Assembly: GCA_041394885.1 (NCBI GenBank)
Contig: JAWKHI010000032.1
Location: 1 to 64,000 of the forward strand
Direction: 5' to 3'
Source: DSOI01 sp041394885
GTDB taxonomy: Bacteria; Acidobacteriota; Terriglobia; Bryobacterales; Bryobacteraceae
DNA: 64,000 nt
The position numbers were made by a program, and so were the translations under genes. Numbering within the stretch: the stretch's first letter is position 1; each line of letters starts with the position of its first letter. The notes beneath the pieces are model-generated. The model saw only the letters and a program-made list of their open reading frames with translations, was not told the origin of the DNA and ran no database searches. Below are positions 31,505 through 40,900 of the stretch, piece by piece.

Positions 31505-33163
31505 TCAGTCCTCCGGTTCCTTCACCGTCACAATCCGGTCCGCTTCCACATCCGTCAGCTTGGTGATCCGTCCTGAACGCCACCGCACAGTCACCGTATC
31601 CACGCGCGATTGCGTCCCGAGTCCGAAATGGAGACGAGGGTCATTGGCCGAAGCGAAGCTCCCGCCCGCCTTCGCCTCGCGGATCTGGGTGGCGCCGGTT
31701 GTGCTCACCGTCACGCGCGCACCCACGCCGAACCGGTTCGCGCGGCCCTCCAGTTTCACCATCAGCCAGTGCGCCGCGCCCGGTGTCCGGTTCATCAGCA
31801 GCGACGGGGCTGCGTCCATTTCCGCCACCGCAATGTCGACGCGGCCGTCGTTGTCGAAGTCCGCGAACGCCGCTCCGCGGCTCGATCGCGTCTCCCCCAC
31901 GGCGCCCGCCGGTGTCAATCTCGATGATCCATCGTTGACAAAGAGCCGATTCGGCTGGCGGAAGCTCGTGTTGATGCGCACGCGGTCCACTTGCGGATAG
32001 ATATGGCCGCTGGCGGTGAAGATGTCCTTCCAGCCGTCATTGTTGAAATCGAAAAAACCCACCCCCCAACTGAGGTCGCGCCAGGAGTCCTGCACCAGAC
32101 CCGCGGCGTGGGAATCGTCCTGAAACCGTCCGCCGCCCCGGTTACGATACAGCGTATTGTAGTCGTCAGAGAAATTGGTTACCAGCAAGTCGAGCCGGCC
32201 GTCGTTGTCGATGTCTTCGAACTCTACACCCATGCAGGCTTGCTCTTTGCCCTCGTCGCTGAACGCCACCCCCGCTTCGATTGCGGCGTCGGTGAACGTG
32301 CCATCGCCATTGTTGCGGTACAGGTAATTCGGCGTGCTGTCGTTGGCCACGAACAGATCCGGATCTCCGTCGTCGTCATAATCGCCCCAGGCCGCTCCCA
32401 GCCCGTAGTACCCCGCCGCGTCGGCCACACCGGCGGACTTCGAGATATCGGTGAACGTGCCGTCACCGTTATTGCGGTAAAGCGCATCGCCGGAGCCCTT
32501 CAGTCCACGGGGGCCGCAGGCCACGGGAATACCGAGATACAGGCAGAACTTGCCCTCCGTCGGGAGGTTGTTCAGGTCATAGTCGAGATAGTTGGCCACG
32601 AACAGGTCGAGGTCGCCGTCGCCGTCGAAGTCCGCCGCGGCTGCCGCGGACGACCATCGCGCATCGCCTACTCCCGCTTTCGCCGTGCCGTCCCGAAACG
32701 TGCCGTCACCGTTGTTGAGATACAGTACGTTCGGGCCGAAGTTGACCACGTACAGGTCCGCGAGGCCATCGTTGTCGAAGTCCGCCGCCAGCGCCCCCTT
32801 CCCCCATGCGCGCTGGTTCGCCACGCCTGCCTTGACGGCGGTGTCGACAAAGGTGCCGTCGCCCCGGTTTCGATAAAGCGCCGCGTGCTGCGGGATACGG
32901 CCGCTTCGCGCCGCGGCGATCGTCGTCCCGTTGGGGATATAGAGGTCCATCCACCCGTCATTGTCGTAGTCGAGCACCGCCATACCTCCGCCGATCGATT
33001 CCACTAGGAATCGCTTCTCGACGGCGTCGCCGCTGGTGAGCCGCAAGGTTAGCCCGGCTTGCGCGGCGGTGTCGGTAAAGACCGGGGTCACCGGACCGGG
33101 GCTCTGCGCGGTGAGCAGGGCTGCAATGGCAATCAGACGCGCTGGCATCCGTCCCATACTCAT
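31505..33163 (-). CDS. CRTAC1-type protein (FG-GAP/VCBS repeats plus ASPIC/UnbV domain)
   Basis: A 552-residue secreted protein. Seen: a signal region (RMPARLIAIAALLTAQ), a series of calcium-binding FG-GAP/VCBS blades with the motif DxDxDGxxD (DYDNDGWMDLY, DFDNDGLADLY, DFDGDGDLDLF, DYDDDGDPDLF, DIDNDGRLDLL, DFNNDGWKDIF), forming an integrin-like propeller, and a C-terminal ASPIC/UnbV domain (NRFGVGARVTV...LHFGLGTQSRVDTVTVRWRSG). The start at 33163 is set by the ATGA overlap with the upstream TPR gene. In Acidobacteria and Planctomycetes this architecture is often paired with TPR genes, as here. Molecular role unknown, probably surface adhesion or binding. Confidence 0.88.
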   Translation of the reverse strand: MSMGRMPARLIAIAALLTAQSPGPVTPVFTDTAAQAGLTLRLTSGDAVEKRFLVESIGGGMAVLDYDNDGWMDLYIPNGTTIAAARSGRIPQHAALYRNRGDGTFVDTAVKAGVANQRAWGKGALAADFDNDGLADLYVVNFGPNVLYLNNGDGTFRDGTAKAGVGDARWSSAAAAADFDGDGDLDLFVANYLDYDLNNLPTEGKFCLYLGIPVACGPRGLKGSGDALYRNNGDGTFTDISKSAGVADAAGYYGLGAAWGDYDDDGDPDLFVANDSTPNYLYRNNGDGTFTDAAIEAGVAFSDEGKEQACMGVEFEDIDNDGRLDLLVTNFSDDYNTLYRNRGGGRFQDDSHAAGLVQDSWRDLSWGVGFFDFNNDGWKDIFTASGHIYPQVDRVRINTSFRQPNRLFVNDGSSRLTPAGAVGETRSSRGAAFADFDNDGRVDIAVAEMDAAPSLLMNRTPGAAHWLMVKLEGRANRFGVGARVTVSTTGATQIREAKAGGSFASANDPRLHFGLGTQSRVDTVTVRWRSGRITKLTDVEADRIVTVKEPED

Positions 33164-34218
33164 GGCGCCGGCCGCCGGTAACTTTGAAACTTGATCTGGC
33201 CCGGAGCCGCGGAGCGCTCGCGGCGCGCCAACTCGGCCGCCTCCGCGGCCAGAGCCTTCGCCTCCGCCGCACGGCCCGATTCGAACAGCACCCGCACCAG
33301 CATGTTCTTCGGCGACGGATCGGCCGGCGTCAGTTCGATGGTCCGCCGCAGCCGTGCTTCGGCCTGCTCCCGCTTGCCCAGCCGCAACAGGCATCGCGCC
33401 AGGGCGAACTGCGCCGGCGCGTCGGCCGGCATCGCCTTCGCCGCCGCGTCGAGGTCCGGCTCGGCCGCCTGCCACTCTCCCAGCGCCATTCGCGCCAATC
33501 CGCGCACCAGAAGCGCCGGGGCGTAACCCGCGTTGGCGGCGAGCTCGGCATCGATGTCTCCGATCGCCTCCTGCAACCGTCCGAGCCCATAGCGGGTCAT
33601 GCCCCGGTGAAAGTTCGCCAGCGGTGTCTTCGGATCAATGGACACGGCACGATCGAAGGCCTCCAGCGCCTCTTCGCCGCGATGCACATTATGCAGTGCC
33701 CGGCCCAGGTTCAGGATCGCCTCCACGTCCCCCGGAGCCAACTCCGCCGCGCGGCTCAGGTGGCGCAGTGCCGCTTCGTTGTCGCCCCCATCCAACTGAG
33801 CCATCCCCTCGCCCAGATGCGCGCTTTCGAGCAACGCAGCCACCTTCTCATCGTCCGGCCAGCGTCGATGCGCCGGTTCGAGGATCTCGGTGGCCTCCAG
33901 AAACCGCTTCTCCCGGCCCGCATGCGTCCCGGCGGTCAGGTAGAACCGCTTTTCGGCCGGATAGCGTTTCAACCCGGCCCTGGCCGCCCGGTACAAGCCA
34001 ACGGCGTCGCCTTGCAGTTGATAGACGCCGCAAAGCATGAGATGCGCTTCCACCGGCGCCGATGCCTGCTGCGTGCATTGGCGCAGCGCACTCTCGGCCG
34101 CGGTGAGGTCCCGCCGGCGCAGAGCTTCGGTTCCTTCCGCGCAAGGATCGGCCGGCCAACCCGTGCCGCCGGACAGGATTGCCAGCAGAGTAATCGCATA
34201 ACTTTGCGGAATCTTCAT
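33160..34218 (-). CDS. Secreted tetratricopeptide-repeat protein
   Basis: A 352-residue protein with a signal peptide (about residues 1-23) and at least seven tetratricopeptide-like helical pairs, for example LRRRDLTAAESALRQC, LNLGRALHNVHRGEEALEAFDRAVSIDPKTP and ARCLLRLGKREQAEARLRRTIELTPADPS. TPR arrays bind other proteins. It overlaps the CRTAC1-type gene by four bases, so the two products are probably made together and may act together outside the inner membrane. It diverges from the receptor at 34310 with a 91-bp gap that holds a promoter and inverted repeat. Confidence 0.85.
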   Translation of the reverse strand: MKIPQSYAITLLAILSGGTGWPADPCAEGTEALRRRDLTAAESALRQCTQQASAPVEAHLMLCGVYQLQGDAVGLYRAARAGLKRYPAEKRFYLTAGTHAGREKRFLEATEILEPAHRRWPDDEKVAALLESAHLGEGMAQLDGGDNEAALRHLSRAAELAPGDVEAILNLGRALHNVHRGEEALEAFDRAVSIDPKTPLANFHRGMTRYGLGRLQEAIGDIDAELAANAGYAPALLVRGLARMALGEWQAAEPDLDAAAKAMPADAPAQFALARCLLRLGKREQAEARLRRTIELTPADPSPKNMLVRVLFESGRAAEAKALAAEAAELARRERSAAPGQIKFQSYRRPAP

Positions 34219-34244
34219 CTTTATGAAAATAAGGGCTTTATGTC

Positions 34245-34296
34245 TTGCGCCGCCCGGCGTGCTTACTGTATAGTTCAGAACAGTCTGGTCAGTAAG
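34245..34296 (+). promoter_or_regulatory. Promoter and inverted repeat before the third TonB-dependent receptor
   Basis: A -35-like TTGCGC (34245-34250), an 18-bp spacer and a -10 TATAGT (34269-34274) precede the receptor. CTTACTG (34262-34268) and CAGTAAG (34290-34296) form a perfect 7-bp inverted repeat that flanks the -10 and the expected start site. A smaller CAGA-ACAG-TCTG repeat lies inside it. The -35, spacing and -10 match those before 7367. Confidence 0.45.
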
Positions 34297-34309
34297 TGCA
34301 TAGGGGTCT

Positions 34310-37300
34310 ATGATGAATCAATCTACACGATTAGTCCTTCTGTCTCTGGTCTCCTTGAGCCTGTTCGCGCAAGGCGAACGCGGCACTTTCAACGGTACCA
34401 TCTCGGATCCGACCGGCGCCGTGATTCCCGCCGCCACGGTCAAGGCGCGCAACACCGAAACCGGCATTGAGGCCGCCGCGGAAACCACCACCGCCGGCGT
34501 CTATCGCATGCCCTATCTTTCCCCCGGCACCTACACGATCAGCGTCGCCGCGCCAGGGTTCAAGACGTCGGTCCGCGAGAACATCGTCCTCGCCGTCGCA
34601 CAGACGCTGACGGTCGACTTTACCGTGGAAGTGGGTCAGGTCACCGATTCGGTCACCGTCTCCTCCGAGCCGCCGCTCCTCGAGACTGGCACCGCTGAAA
34701 TCGGGTCCTACGTGTCAAAGAAGGAGTTCGACACTTGGCCCATCACGGTCGGCGACGGACGCCGTCAGATCCAGCAATTCATCTTCACGTCACTCCCGGG
34801 AACGGTGGGAGGCACGTTCCAGGGTTCAATCAACGGTGGCCAGTATTACTCCCACGAGATCCTGATCGATGGCATTTCGATCGGCCGGTTTGACCTCCAG
34901 GGCGGGTCCAACAACGAGTTCAGCCCTTCGGCGGAAGCGGTGTCGCAATTCAAGCTCCAAACCGGCACCGTCAGCGCGCAGTACACCGGCGCGCAAACAT
35001 CGGTCGCCAACTTCGCCACCAAGAGTGGCACCAACTCCCTGCACGGTAGCGGTTACTGGTACATCCAGAACGACGCCTTGCGCGCCAACGGCTGGAACAA
35101 CAACGCCTCCGGCATCAAGCGGCAGCCATTCAAGCAGAATAACTATGGCTACTCGGTGGGCGGGCCGGTCATGTTCCCCAAAGTTTATGACGGCCGTAAC
35201 AAAACGTTCTTCTTTCACAACCTCGAGCGCACCAAGGTGAAGGACTATCGATCGACCAGCTTCACCCAACTCCCCATTCCGGAATTCAAGCAGGGTAACT
35301 TCTCCCGCCTGTTCAACAGCGCTTTCACCGGAAACGCCAATTCCGGCACCATGGTGGGAACCGACGCCGCCGGGCGCTCCGTTCAGTTCGGTGCGATCTA
35401 CGACCCCTCCTCCGCTCGCCAGGTCGGCAACACCTGGGTGCGCGATCCGTTCCCCGGTAACATCGTCCCGCAGGGACGCTGGAGTCCGGTAGCGGCCAAA
35501 ATCGTCAACGAGGTCGGTATCGACGATCCGCTGTTTGATTCGATGCTGAACAACATGCCGGCCATCGGCGCCTGCTGCCCGAACTTCAACGAGTGGATGC
35601 TCAACCTCAAAGGCGACCACAATTTCAGTTCCTCTAATCGCATTTCCGCCCTCTACAACCGCAATTTCCGCGAGCGCAACAATTCGCCCGGTGGACGCTG
35701 GGGCGTTCCTCCCGGACGGCCCACCGGCGTCTATCAGTTGCAGAAAACCCCCGGCACCGCGGTCCGCTTGTCCTGGGATTCCACCGTGCGGCCGACCATT
35801 CTCAACCACGCCGCCATCGGCTACAACCGCTTTGGCAACGCCAATGAGAGCGTCTTTGTGGATCAGGACTGGCCTTCCAAAATCGGCCTGCAAAACGTTC
35901 CCGGCACCACCTTCCCCACTCTCGTTTTCGGCGGGCAGCCGTTCCAGGGCGGCGGCATCGGCGCCGGTGGGCGTCTCGGTTCCGGCAACGCTGGCCTCGG
36001 CTACAACGGCAGCACCATTCTCCAGGACGATGTCACCATCATCCACGGCAAGCATAACTTCAAGGTCGGCATGGAGCACCGGCGGTATTACTACAACAAC
36101 CGCAATAAGTCCGGCTCCGGTAACTTCAATTTCTCACCCGATCAGACCGCCCTTCCGGGCTTCCTCAACCAGACCGGGCACTCCTTCGCCAGTTTTCTGC
36201 TGGGCGCGGTCCAAAGCACCAACCGATCCGTCAACGTCGCCAATCCCGGCTATCGCTGGCGCAACGTCGGCTTCTATTTCATGGACGACTGGAAGGCTTC
36301 CAAGAAGCTGACCGTGAACGTCGGCCTGCGCTGGGAGATCACCGGCGGCCTCATCGAAGTGGCCGGCCGGATGTCGGGCGTCGATCTGTCTCTTCCCAAC
36401 CCCGGCGCCGCAAACCGCCTCGGTGCGCTCGTTTTCGTCGAGGATCAGAACCGCAAGGGCTTCATGAGCACTTACTGGAAACAGATCTCGCCGAAACTCG
36501 GCCTCGCGTATGAGGTCAACGAGAAACTCGTGGTCCGCGGCGGCTATGGCATCAATAACATGCCGCCCAACATGAACGGCTTCAGCTTCCCGGGTACGCT
36601 CGGCTACAACGGCGCCATCAACGTCAATTCGTCCAATACGCAATTGCGCTTCGCCCAGGAGCCGGTCATGTATCTCCAGGATCGCTACCCGGACTTTACC
36701 GCTACTCTGCCGAACAAGAACCCGGCGCTTTCCAATGGGCTCGGCATCGGCTACATCGGACCGGATTCCAACCGGCTGGCTTACACCCAGAACTGGAACG
36801 TCGGCATCCAGTATCAACTGCCGGCCTCCACCGTTCTCGAGATCAACTACATCGGCAATAAAGGAACGCGCCTGGAAGCCGACGGTTACGGAGAACTCAA
36901 TTCGCTGCCGGTGAGCACGCTCGCTCTCGGCAACATCCTGGGCGATCAGTGGTCGCCCGCCACTGGGATCCCGCAGCCGTTCCCGGGCTTCGCTGGCCGT
37001 GTCAATCAGGCGCTGCGCCCCTACCCGCAGTTCACCAGCGTCAGCCAGATCTTCAACCCCTGGGGTAACTCGCTCTATAACTCGCTCCAGGTCCAGGCGA
37101 CGCGGCACTGGCGCGGCGGCCTCTCGGTTCTGGCCGCCTACACATGGTCCAAAGCGCTTGGGCTCACCTCGAGCGCGATCGATGGCGAGCAGCCGTCCGA
37201 CCAGTTCAACCGCGGGCTGGACCGCACCATCACTTCCTTCAACATCCCCCATTTCTTCAAGGGAACCTGGATCTACGAACTGCCCATCGGCAACGGCAAG

Positions 37301-37831
37301 CTCATCAACGTGCCCGGCACCATGGGCAAGATACTCGGCGGCTGGCAGCTCACCGGCAACCACCAGATCCGATCCGGTTTCCCTGTGTCCATCGGGACCG
37401 GCGGCATCAGCAATCCCTTCGGAGCCGCCCGCGCCGACTATGTGTCGGGGCAGAACATCGTCATCGACGGAGGTGCCCCCATCGTGTTCCGCGGCTCCCG
37501 CGGCGCGCCTTCCTACCTGAACGTGGGTGCTTTTTCGAATCCACCGGTGCATCCCGGCGGCAACAACATCATCACGCGCCTGGGCACGCTCTCCAAGTTC
37601 CTGCCTAACGTGCGGGACCGCCATCTCGTCACCGAAGATCTGGCCCTTCAGAAGATTTTCCAGCTCGACGAGCATCGCAGCTTCGAAATCCGCGGCGTGT
37701 TCCTGAACCCGTTCAACCGCCACGGCGTCGGTGGACTGGTCACCAACATCACCAACCCGTTCTTCGGCCAGTACACGGGTGTGCAGTTGGGCGGACGCAA
37801 CATCGAGCTGTCGGCCCGCGTGACGTTCTAG
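34310..37831 (+). CDS. TonB-dependent receptor with N-terminal carboxypeptidase-regulatory-like domain (paralogue B1)
   Basis: A 1173-residue outer-membrane receptor. Seen: a signal peptide (LVLLSLVSLSLFAQ), the carboxypeptidase-regulatory-like domain (about 22-110, with GTFNGTISDPTGAVIPAATV), plug region (VSKKEFDTWPITVGDGRRQIQQF; SVANFATKSGTNSLHGS) and barrel ending RNIELSARVTF. It belongs to a different subfamily from the 3030/7367 pair: longer, with the WPITVGDGRR and GACCPNF stretches those lack. It is strongly similar to its neighbour at 37993. Two adjacent ATG codons (34310, 34313); AGGGGT lies just upstream. Ligand unknown. Confidence 0.9.
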   Translation: MMNQSTRLVLLSLVSLSLFAQGERGTFNGTISDPTGAVIPAATVKARNTETGIEAAAETTTAGVYRMPYLSPGTYTISVAAPGFKTSVRENIVLAVAQTLTVDFTVEVGQVTDSVTVSSEPPLLETGTAEIGSYVSKKEFDTWPITVGDGRRQIQQFIFTSLPGTVGGTFQGSINGGQYYSHEILIDGISIGRFDLQGGSNNEFSPSAEAVSQFKLQTGTVSAQYTGAQTSVANFATKSGTNSLHGSGYWYIQNDALRANGWNNNASGIKRQPFKQNNYGYSVGGPVMFPKVYDGRNKTFFFHNLERTKVKDYRSTSFTQLPIPEFKQGNFSRLFNSAFTGNANSGTMVGTDAAGRSVQFGAIYDPSSARQVGNTWVRDPFPGNIVPQGRWSPVAAKIVNEVGIDDPLFDSMLNNMPAIGACCPNFNEWMLNLKGDHNFSSSNRISALYNRNFRERNNSPGGRWGVPPGRPTGVYQLQKTPGTAVRLSWDSTVRPTILNHAAIGYNRFGNANESVFVDQDWPSKIGLQNVPGTTFPTLVFGGQPFQGGGIGAGGRLGSGNAGLGYNGSTILQDDVTIIHGKHNFKVGMEHRRYYYNNRNKSGSGNFNFSPDQTALPGFLNQTGHSFASFLLGAVQSTNRSVNVANPGYRWRNVGFYFMDDWKASKKLTVNVGLRWEITGGLIEVAGRMSGVDLSLPNPGAANRLGALVFVEDQNRKGFMSTYWKQISPKLGLAYEVNEKLVVRGGYGINNMPPNMNGFSFPGTLGYNGAINVNSSNTQLRFAQEPVMYLQDRYPDFTATLPNKNPALSNGLGIGYIGPDSNRLAYTQNWNVGIQYQLPASTVLEINYIGNKGTRLEADGYGELNSLPVSTLALGNILGDQWSPATGIPQPFPGFAGRVNQALRPYPQFTSVSQIFNPWGNSLYNSLQVQATRHWRGGLSVLAAYTWSKALGLTSSAIDGEQPSDQFNRGLDRTITSFNIPHFFKGTWIYELPIGNGKLINVPGTMGKILGGWQLTGNHQIRSGFPVSIGTGGISNPFGAARADYVSGQNIVIDGGAPIVFRGSRGAPSYLNVGAFSNPPVHPGGNNIITRLGTLSKFLPNVRDRHLVTEDLALQKIFQLDEHRSFEIRGVFLNPFNRHGVGGLVTNITNPFFGQYTGVQLGGRNIELSARVTF

Positions 37832-37843
37832 CTCCTCGAACGG

Positions 37844-37871
37844 TGCGGGCTGAAGCCGAGCGAGGCCCGCA
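37844..37871. other. Hairpin between the tandem receptor genes
   Basis: TGCGGGC and GCCCGCA form a 7-bp stem around a 14-nt loop just after the stop of the receptor gene ending at 37831. No T-run follows, so it may slow or protect the 3' end of that transcript, but it is not a canonical terminator. Confidence 0.3.
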
Positions 37872-37890
37872 TCGTCGGAAATGGCTAATC

Positions 37891-37930
37891 GTTTAAGAAT
37901 TAAGCTTCTTAAACATTGATTGACTATAAT
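37891..37930 (+). promoter_or_regulatory. Perfect palindrome and -10 box before the fourth TonB-dependent receptor
   Basis: GTTTAAGAA (37891-37899) and TTCTTAAAC (37906-37914) form a perfect 9-bp inverted repeat with a 6-bp spacer. A consensus -10 TATAAT follows at 37925-37930. The -35 would fall within the palindrome (TTAAGC, 37900-37905, 19-bp spacing), so a bound regulator would block polymerase. The region is AT-rich in a GC-rich setting. Confidence 0.5.
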
Positions 37931-37992
37931 TCATTAAGCCTATATCGTTTCCTGTAAGGCCTGCCTGAGGCGGGACCTTCAGGAGGCGGTCT

Positions 37993-40900
37993 ATGCGTAC
38001 GATCCGGGTCTTTCTGTTTGTTTCCACGGCAGTTGCCTTCCTTCATGCTCAGGGTGAACGTGGCACGTTCAACGGCACCATCGGTGATCCAACCGGAGCC
38101 GTTATCCCCGCGGCCAGCGTGAAGGCCCGCAATAATGCCACCGGCGTCGAGGCGACCTCGGAAACGACGACCGCCGGCGTTTACCGGATGCCGTACCTTT
38201 CCCCCGGCACCTACACCATCACCGTCACCGCGCCAGGATTCAAGACCGCTGTCCGCGAGAACGTGATCCTCGCTGTCGCGCAGACCCTCACCATCGACTT
38301 TACTCTCGAAGTGGGCCAAGTCAGTGACTCGGTCACGGTTTCCTCCGAACCTCCCTTGCTCGAAACCGGCACCGCCGAAATCGGCTCCTATGTCTCGAAA
38401 AAGGAGTTCGACACATGGCCCATCACGGTCGGCGACGGCCGGCGCCAGATTCAGCAGTTCATCTTCACCTCGTTGCCCGGCACCGTCGGCAGCACCTTCC
38501 AGGGCTCCATCAATGGCGGCCAATACTACTCCCACGAGATTCTCATCGACGGCATCTCGGTGGGCCGGTTCGATCTGCAAGGTGGATCGAACAACGAGTT
38601 CAGCCCATCGGCGGAGTCGATCTCCGAGTTCAAGCTGCAGACCGGCACTGTGAGCGCCCAATACACCGGCGCGCAGACGTCGGTGGCGAACTTCGCCACC
38701 AAAAGCGGCACCAACAGTCTCCACGGCAGCGCCTACTACTACGTGCAAAACGACGCCCTTCGCGCCAACGGCTGGAACAACAACGCCGCCGGGTTGGCGC
38801 GCCAACCCTTCAAGCAGAACAACTACGGCTACTCCGTCGGCGGGCCGGTCCTGTTTCCCAAGATTTATGACGGCCGCAACAAGTCGTTCTTCTACCACAA
38901 CCTCGAGCGGACGAAGGTGAAGAACTTCACCTCCACCGGGTTTTCGCAACTGCCGACGCAGGACTTCAAACGCGGCGATTTCTCGCGGCTATTCAGTTCC
39001 GCCTTCACCGGTAACAATGCCTCCGGCAGCATGGCCGGCACCGACGCCGCCGGACGCTCGGTCCAGTTCGGCGCCATCTACGATCCCACTACCGCGCGGC
39101 AGGTAGGCAATACCTGGGTTCGTGACCCGTTCCCCGGCAACATCGTTCCGCAGAACCGCTGGAGCCCCGTCAGCACCAAGATCGTCAACGATGTCGGCAT
39201 CGACGACCCGTTGTTCGACACCATGCTCCGCAACATCCCCAACCTCGGCGCGTGTTGCCCGAACTTCGACGAATGGATGCTTACTCTCAAGGGTGACCAT
39301 AACTTCAATTCCTCCCATCGCGTCTCGGGTCTGTTCAATCGGAACTTCCGCGAGCGCAACAACTCGCCCGGCGGACGCTGGGGCGTGCCTCCCGGACGGC
39401 CCACCGGCGTCTACCAGTTGCAGAAGACGCCCGGAACCATGGTCCGCTTCTCCTACGATGGCACCATTTCCCCGACCATTCTCAATCACTTCGCCTTGGG
39501 CTATAACCGTTTCGGCAATAACAATGAGAGCGTCTACGTGGATCAGGACTGGCCGCAGAAACTCGGAATCCAGAACGTTCCAGGCACTCACTTCCCCGTG
39601 CTCACCTTCGGCGGACAGCCGTTCCAGGGCGGCGGCATCGGCGCCGGCGGCAGGTTGTCGTCGGGGAACCGCGGCGGATCCTACAACGGATCCACCATCT
39701 TGCAGGATGACATCACGCTCATCCGCGGCAAGCACAACTTCAAGCTGGGATTCGAGCATCGGCGCTATTACTTCAACATCCGCAATAAGTCCGGATCGGG
39801 AGACTTCAATTTCTCGCCGAACCAGACCGCGCAGCCGGGCTTCATCAACCAGACGGGCCATTCGTTCGCGAGTTTCCTGCTGGGCGCGGTGAACAACACC
39901 AGCCGCTCCATCTCACCGGTGAACTTCGGCTACCGTTGGCGTAATGCCGGCTTCTACTTCATGGACGACTGGAAGGCCACCCGCAAACTGACGTTTAACC
40001 TCGGTTTGCGTTGGGAAGTCACCGGCGGATTGGTCGAAGTGGCCGGACGCATGTCCGGCGTCGATCTCGGTCTTGCCAATCCCGGCGCGGGCAACCGTTC
40101 CGGCGCTTTGGTGTTCGTCGACGATCTCAATCGCAAAGGCTTCCAGAACACCTACTGGTTCCAGATTTCGCCTAAGTTCGGCTTCGCTTATGAAGTGAAC
40201 CAGAAACTCGTCATGCGCGGTGGGTACGGCATCAACAACATGCCGCCGAACATGAATGGCTTCTCCTTCCCGGGTACCCTCGGCTATAGCGGTTCTATCG
40301 CCGTGAACTCCGGCAACACCCCGCTCCGCTTCATCGAAGAGCCCGTGATGTACCTCCAGGACCGGTATCCCGATTTCACCGCCGTCCTCCCGAACAAGAA
40401 TCCGTCGCTCTCCAACAACCTCGGCATCGGCTACATCGCCCCGGACTCCAACCGCCTCGGCTACACCCAGAACTGGAACCTCGGCTTCCAGTATCAACTT
40501 CCGGCCGCCACCGTTCTCGAAATGAACTACGTGGGTAACAAAGGCACGCGGCTCGAGGCGAACGGTCTCGACAATCTGAACGCACTCCCCTCCACGCTGC
40601 TTTCCATGGGCAACGTGCTCGGCGAGCAATGGTCCCCCGCCACCGGGATTCCGCAACCCTACCCCGGTTTCGCCGGTTCGGTGACGCGCGCGCTGTCCCC
40701 CTATCCCCAGTTTTCGAGCGTCGGCCAGATTTTCGCCAACTTCGGTACCTCGTTCTACAACTCGCTGCAGGTGCAGGCGACGCGCCACTTCCGCGACGGC
40801 TTGGCGATCCTGGGCGCCTACACGTGGTCCAAGGCGATTGCGCTCAATTCGAGCTCCATCGATGGCGAGACGGCCGCCGATACCTTCAACCGCGGCCTCG

